From: Pontederia crassipes
Lineage: Eukaryota; Streptophyta; Magnoliopsida; Commelinales; Pontederiaceae
NCBI GenBank assembly: GCA_030549335.1
Contig: CM060196.1
Coordinates: forward strand, 12,725,501-12,789,500
DNA: 64,000 bases
Direction of reading: 5' to 3'
The notes below the pieces were generated by a model. The model ran no database searches. It worked only from the letters and a program-made list of their open reading frames with translations, and was not told the DNA's origin. Numbering within the stretch: position 1 is the first letter of the stretch; every line of letters starts with the position of its first letter. The translations under genes were made by a program, and so were the position numbers. Shown here one piece after another: positions 59,290 to 64,000 of this stretch.

Positions 59290-60850
59290 TGGGAGTTATT
59301 GTTATCATTTCGAACATTCGACCCAGACGTGCTCAGTCCATGGCCTCGCGCGGGATGGATTCTGCGTCGGGAACAATCCCTGAATCGCCTGCAATAGGGA
59401 GCCAACTGCTGCGATAACTGCTCTGACACCTACCACGATATTTGCTCCGATGACTGCTGCGATAGCTGCTGTGACAGCTGCGTCACATCAGGTGCAGCGG
59501 ATGAGCTCGCAGCAAATGAACCACTTGTATATCCTCCGATCCTCTTAGGTATCTGAGCGGCTATGCTGAGGCCACGCAAGTACCCCCTCGTGTCGTGCCG
59601 GCCACCTCCTCCCAAACAGCAGGTCCTCTACGAAATAGAAAAATCATACAATCATTTAATGTATAAATTATATATCAAGAAACACAAATTAAAAACATGA
59701 CAAGACCAACGAAGAAACATTACCTGGTGGCTGAGTACTCGGATCATCTCCATACTTTTCATCCATTTTCGCATTATAATCATCCTATAAAATTTAAACA
59801 TTATGTATTTCAAAAATAGTGCATTAACGGTAACAACCAAATGACCATATCATGAGACTTATCAGAAACCTACGAGCAGTGGGCGTGACTAGGTCGTTTG
59901 TCTTCCGACTCTTATGCGTGGCCTCATAGACCACACGAAAGTCTATAGGACCGCCTTCTTTCTCCTCCTACAATAAAGTTTCAAATTTGATAACACAAAT
60001 ATAAGTCAAAAGTTTGATAAATTGAATTTATATGTAAATTTCCATGCGTCGTCGATGCTCGTCAAATCGCATCAATTTCCCTGTGTGGATGTGGGGGCCT
60101 CGGGCTTCGAAAGACGGTTAACTCTTTCCTTTTTCGACTTCCTTTGCCATCGTTCATCCATCCTTTGTGAACATCAAATACTTACACTTTCAAAAAACTA
60201 TAATTTTAATAAAAATAATGTAAAAGTAAACATACTTACCACTTCCTACATAGGGACTCTCAAACCGAGCGCCTAATATGTCTTGGGCATCTTTGTATGC
60301 CCTATTCCAAAGTGAGGCCGGCGGACGTGACGACCTTGCGAAACTTGTATAATCGATTTCGAGGCGTTTCACAACGACCTCAAAAGCTCTTCGGATCATC
60401 CCTAAACTAAGATCCGGATGAAATTAATTTGCCTCCTACACATAGAACGTTAAAACTTAGTAATTTTAAAATAAATATAAATTAAATAATGTAACCCAAA
60501 TAGAAGATCGTACCGTAAAGGTTTGAAAGATGTCATCCCGCACTTGAATTGTGACATCTTTCCAGGATCCTGCCCCTTCTGATAAGTGGGAAAGAACGAA
60601 AGTATTGACAACCTGCACAGTACTAGCGGGTATGAAAGTGGTCTTGTCAATTACAAAGAAGAATTAATTTTCAATGATAACCAAAACTATAACAAAATTT
60701 GTACAACTTATTTAACTTACAGTTGAGAAATATTATTCACAGTGACCACCCCATTATCATGTAACCCATTTTCATCACTCTAAGGAATTATCATCTGGTA
60801 CAGCTGGGTAGACTACGAAGGTCCGACGTCATCTACAGGACCTAATATAT
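59290..60850 (-). pseudogene. CACTA second gene, second copy (Transposase_24-like)
   Basis: Minus-strand exon text matches 35380-36969. Seen are LRGLSIAAQIPKRIGG (59580-59530) with a Gln/Ser-rich tail, EKYGDDPSTQPP near 59750, a CRRWK-like region near 59900 and ARSSRPPASLWNRAYKDAQ (60345-60285). The frame is open where copy 1 has a stop (RIGG against RIG-stop). The two copies decayed separately, or this one is a better-kept relative. The small-exon block is missing. Function as for copy 1, probably lost. Confidence 0.7.
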
Positions 60851-61159
60851 AATAAATCGTTAGCATCATATTAAATTAAAATTGTGATAATTCATCTGGA
60901 GTGAACGCCTGGAAGAGCAAGATGACCCAGATGCTCGACCTCTCATTTTATGACTAAAAAAAAAGAAGCTTCTCTTATTATCGGTACGAGAGATGTGGCA
61001 CTCGTCATAATGATTTTTTTTCACTTCATGAGGCAACTGGCTAAAGGTAGCTGCTCATGGTTATTTCAGCCGATTGATCTTCCAATACGTAGTAAAAAAA
61101 GAAGTAAAAAGCTTATGTCATCAGAATAACTACGGGATTCATTCGTTTGTTTCGTATTC

Positions 61160-61263
61160 TAATTCATTTTCATCATCTTCATCATCGTCGCAATAATCTT
61201 GGTTTGAGTCATCGTCAATAAAATTATCAAAGTTCACATCCAAGAGGTCATTTGAATTGAACT
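61160..61263 (-). pseudogene. C-terminal fragment of TNP2-like transposase, second copy
   Basis: On the minus strand this encodes an acidic stretch matching copy 1 near 34430-34537 (NSNDLLDVNFDNFIDDDS). It is cut at 61263 by the LTR element; the counterpart upstream part lies beyond the window or is lost. Confidence 0.7.
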
Positions 61264-63022
61264 TGATGCATGCAAAATATAACATATTTTAGATTATTAT
61301 TTTAGTTAATTTTTCTGTAATTTGTTCATGGCATTCATCATTTTTAGTCACTTTTAATCATAATTCCGGATTTATCAATTTTTATTATTAAATTCTCTGA
61401 ATATTTTAATTGTGGATGGATTAACTAAATTTTGATAATTATTTTGCAGGAAAAATCGATATTTAAATAGATTGTGCCGTATCGGCCGAAATTATGAAGA
61501 ATTCATCTTTACGGCCGAGATTTGTCTTTACACCCAAGCCGTTTTGGGCGAGATTCTTACGGCCGAAATTTCCTTACGGCCCAAGGAGTAAAGATAAAAG
61601 AGTTCCTTACGGCCGAAATTTCCAGGGGGTAATGATAAGGAATCTTCTTTGTTACGGCTGAGATTTAAAGGGGTAAAGATAAATGGAATTTTATCTTTTG
61701 GGCGTAATGGCATGAAGATGAAGATGTTACGGCCGAGATTTGGAGGGAGTAAAAGAAAGTTTATCTCTTTGGGAGTAAAGATAAAATAATTTCTTACGGC
61801 CGAGATTTGGAGGGGGTAATGGCACTGAAATCATCTGTTTTGGCCGAGTTTATCTTTGGGCGTAACAAGATATATGAAAGTGTAAAGATAAGAAAGATTT
61901 ATCTTTGGGCGTAATGATAAAAGTCTTTGGCTGAGTTTATCTTATAATTTTAAAATCAATCGTACGATGTTACGGCCAAAATCAAATTGTAGGCCGTCCG
62001 CACCCTATAAATACGTGAGGAAACCATCGTCCCAAGGTGTGCTCCGAAGTTCAGATTTCTTCCACGGCGAGTCGTGAGCTCTGCAGGCTACGACCAAGAG
62101 GAGAGATGTGCGACGGCTGGAAGTTGATTGCGACCCTGATCAAGTCCGAGAGGCTGCCCGACTGTCTGCCCGTGATCCGAAGCTTCGACTTTTATCTATT
62201 TGGGTGTAATTCTTCCAATTATTATTATTTTGTTATTATCTCTCCAGAATTTCTAGGATGAACTCCATATTTTTATTTATTTCATATTAGGAAATTATTA
62301 TTGAAGGGCTATATTATTTGTTTTAATCTTTTCTAATCAATTAGTTAATTGTGCTTAATGCTTTTAATTTAATTATTTGGATTTCTGAATTGAGTACTTA
62401 CCAGTTTGTGGATTATTTAATTTCAGAATTCATTAATTAAATTAATTGATTTTATGTGAAATTAATAATTGACATAAATTTGATAACAGTGTGTGGAGAA
62501 TCAAGTTTATGTGGTCTGTTAATTTAACCAGTTTGTGGAGTGATTAATAGTCTAGAATTTTCATACTAATGCATCTTAATTTTAATCTTATCTGACGAAT
62601 ACCAGTTTGTGGGACTTTAGGTTTGATTAAATTTAAGGTAGTTGATTTACCGGATTAAATAGCAGAATTACCAGTCTGTGGACTCTGTGATGTTAATCTT
62701 GTAAATTCATAACTTGGGAAAATTTCTAATCCATCTTTAAAGATTAAATTTATCTTTTACGGTTCAAATATTTATCCTGATCTATTTTCATCCTAAGGCC
62801 TAACTTCAACACCACTATCTTATCATTATCTTATTTTCTTTATTTTATTTCATAAAACCTCTTTCCAAAAATCAATGTTTTTCCTCTCTTATTAATTTAT
62901 AAATCCAGATATTGAATTAATAATATTCCTCGTGGGTTCTACACTCTTACTCCTATTACTATATTACTTGAGCGATTAGTGCACTTGCTAGCAAATTTTA
63001 TTGTTACAAATACAATGCATCA
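61264..63022 (+). repeat. 5' LTR of the right-edge element (1759 bp)
   Basis: It starts TGATGCATGC and ends ATGCATCA, so the ends form a small inverted repeat. It is a close relative of the solo LTR at 9145. A word near ttacggccgagatttg recurs many times in 61480-61980. The segment 62390-62690 repeats accagtttgtgga at intervals. A TATA-like cctataaatacg lies near 62003. Confidence 0.88.
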
Positions 63023-63048
63023 AGTTTTTGACGTCGTTGCCGGGGAAT
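63023..63048 (+). other. Primer binding site, tRNA-Asp type (right-edge element)
   Basis: The sequence agtttttgacgtcgttgccg followed by ggga differs at two positions from the tggcgccgttgccgggga core seen in the Athila-like element. Both changes are transitions in a CG context. Confidence 0.8.
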
Positions 63049-64000
63049 ATTTTATTAATTAATTTCTGATTTTTATGAATTATTAGGAGATGTAAATAAA
63101 TTGTAAATAATTCTTTGTAAATATCTACTATTTGTTTTAATTATTTTTATTTTTTGTGTATAAACTAACATTTTTTTTTGTAGATAAAGGTCGCGACAAT
63201 TTTAAATTTGTTGACTTTCGGCTTAAATTCTGACGCCGACTGGATTTTTCAGATTACGTGAACTTATGGTTTTACGACTGAGATCTAGTTTGTCGGCTTT
63301 ACTGGTTTTATGACTTCGTTTCTGACCTTTAAACTTTCAATTTTGTTGTTGCAACATTGATTTTAGTGGCTTTATATTTTATATTGTTTGTTACGGGCGA
63401 GAATTGATGTCATTTTTTTACGGTCGAGCATTTATCTCATTTTTTTTACGGCCGAGAATGAATCCTATTTTTCGGCCGTAGAACTCTTTTTAATATTGAT
63501 TTGATCTTCTTCAGCTTTAATGATTATGATTTTTTACACCCGTAAGCTTTTAACTGACAAACTCTTATCCAATTTTACGGCCGGTATTTCACTTCATCCA
63601 GATCGAACTGAATTCTCTCTCTTGTAATATGATTGATTAAGCTTGCAGACGAGAATTTAATCTCTGATAATCCATTATCTCATGTTTTCTTTTTACGGCC
63701 GAGAATTTATCTCATGGTTTTGCGGCCGTAAAATTCCTTTTATTATTGATTTGACCTCTTTCGGCTTTAATAATTTCGAAAAATCTTTTACACTGCAAAA
63801 GTCTTTGCTTATATTTTGCGGCTGGCAAATTTAATCTGAGTTTTACGGCTAAAACTTCACGATCAAATTGTTTTGCGGCCGATAAATTTCTGAATCCTCT
63901 TTGGACGTTGGTTAAATCTCTCGTGTTAATCATTTTGTGCCTTGGATTTTCATCTCAGTAATCTTGTTGTGCATGTCTTTTGCGGCCGAGAATTGTTTCT
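63049..64000 (+). other. Leader of the right-edge element, repeated ggccgaga words
   Basis: This is AT-rich DNA without an open frame. The words cggccgagaattt or close relatives occur about ten times from 63400 on (for example near 63450, 63697 and 63982), like those in the LTR. Confidence 0.65.

Larger units (their letters stand above)
58590..61263 (-). mobile_element. Second copy of the large CACTA family, inverted, cut by an LTR element
   Basis: It begins CACTAGAAGAAAATGG at 58590 (one change from CACTACAAG) and follows the reverse complement of 37634 leftwards. It has the same subterminal gcgtc words, then the exons of the second gene on the minus strand. Compared with 34694-35338 about 640 bp is missing near 60905. 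The match ends at 61263, inside the counterpart of the TNP2 C-terminus, where an LTR retrotransposon begins. Confidence 0.88.
61264..64000 (+). mobile_element. LTR retrotransposon, 5' part, runs off right edge
   Basis: A complete 5' LTR (61264-63022) is followed at once by a tRNA-Asp-type primer site, so this is the start of a gypsy element on the plus strand, probably Athila/Tat-like. The five bases before it are gaact; the partner duplication lies outside the window. The internal DNA up to 64000 has no open frame, so a long leader precedes gag. Confidence 0.85.

Noticed and set aside
1-64000. tRNA, rRNA or other structural RNA genes
   Set aside because: The only tRNA-like stretches seen are retrotransposon primer sites at 28338, 39642 and 63023; no full cloverleaf was recognised by eye.

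Overview
This window is nuclear DNA of a flowering plant. The signs are a spliced A-type cytochrome P450, a FAR1-type gene, plant LTR retrotransposons (Ty3/gypsy Athila-like and Tekay/Del-like, and Ty1/copia), En/Spm-type CACTA transposons ending in CACTACAAGAAAA, and TA-flanked MITE-like elements. The GC-rich first exon of the P450 and the very GC-rich probable first exon upstream of the FAR1-like gene would suit a monocot, but the species is not resolved. Most of the window is transposon DNA inserted into older transposon DNA.

Layout. 1-1440: 5' part of a FAR1-like gene on the minus strand, running off the left edge, with a probable GC-rich 5' exon. 2096-2955: an inverted-repeat element inside a TA microsatellite. 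3340-4716: three related MITE-like units in a row. 4823-15470: an old LTR split by a decayed Tekay/Del-like gypsy element (4944-13240, target duplication GAAAT), which itself carries a solo LTR (9145 to about 10866); the old LTR also holds a fold-back element (14403-15178). 15474-37634: a roughly 22 kb CACTA transposon with remnants of a TNP2 transposase gene and a second, intron-rich transposon gene. It is split inside TNP2 by a 14.2 kb Athila-like element on the minus strand (17636-31877, target duplication GATGC). 39210-44144: a decayed Ty1/copia element (target duplication AATAT). 44150-48900: AT-rich DNA with a large duplication and retroelement fragments. 48954-50625: the one clearly intact host gene, a CYP71-like P450. 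52466-53845: a short non-autonomous CACTA element (target duplication CAG). 56159-58395: a minus-strand solo LTR (target duplication AGCAT). 58590-61263: a second, inverted and internally deleted copy of the large CACTA family, cut by an LTR retrotransposon whose 5' LTR (61264-63022) and tRNA-Asp-type primer site lead off the right edge.

How it fits together. The insertions can be put in order by nesting and target duplications. The Athila-like element is by far the youngest: its 3.5 kb LTRs differ by about six substitutions by eye, yet its single gag-pol frame has four stop codons. The most unusual sequence observations are that mismatch between LTR age and coding decay, a nine-unit satellite-sized repeat array inside the Athila LTR, families of short motifs repeated through several LTRs, and a run of repeated small exons in the CACTA second gene that is deleted from the inverted copy.
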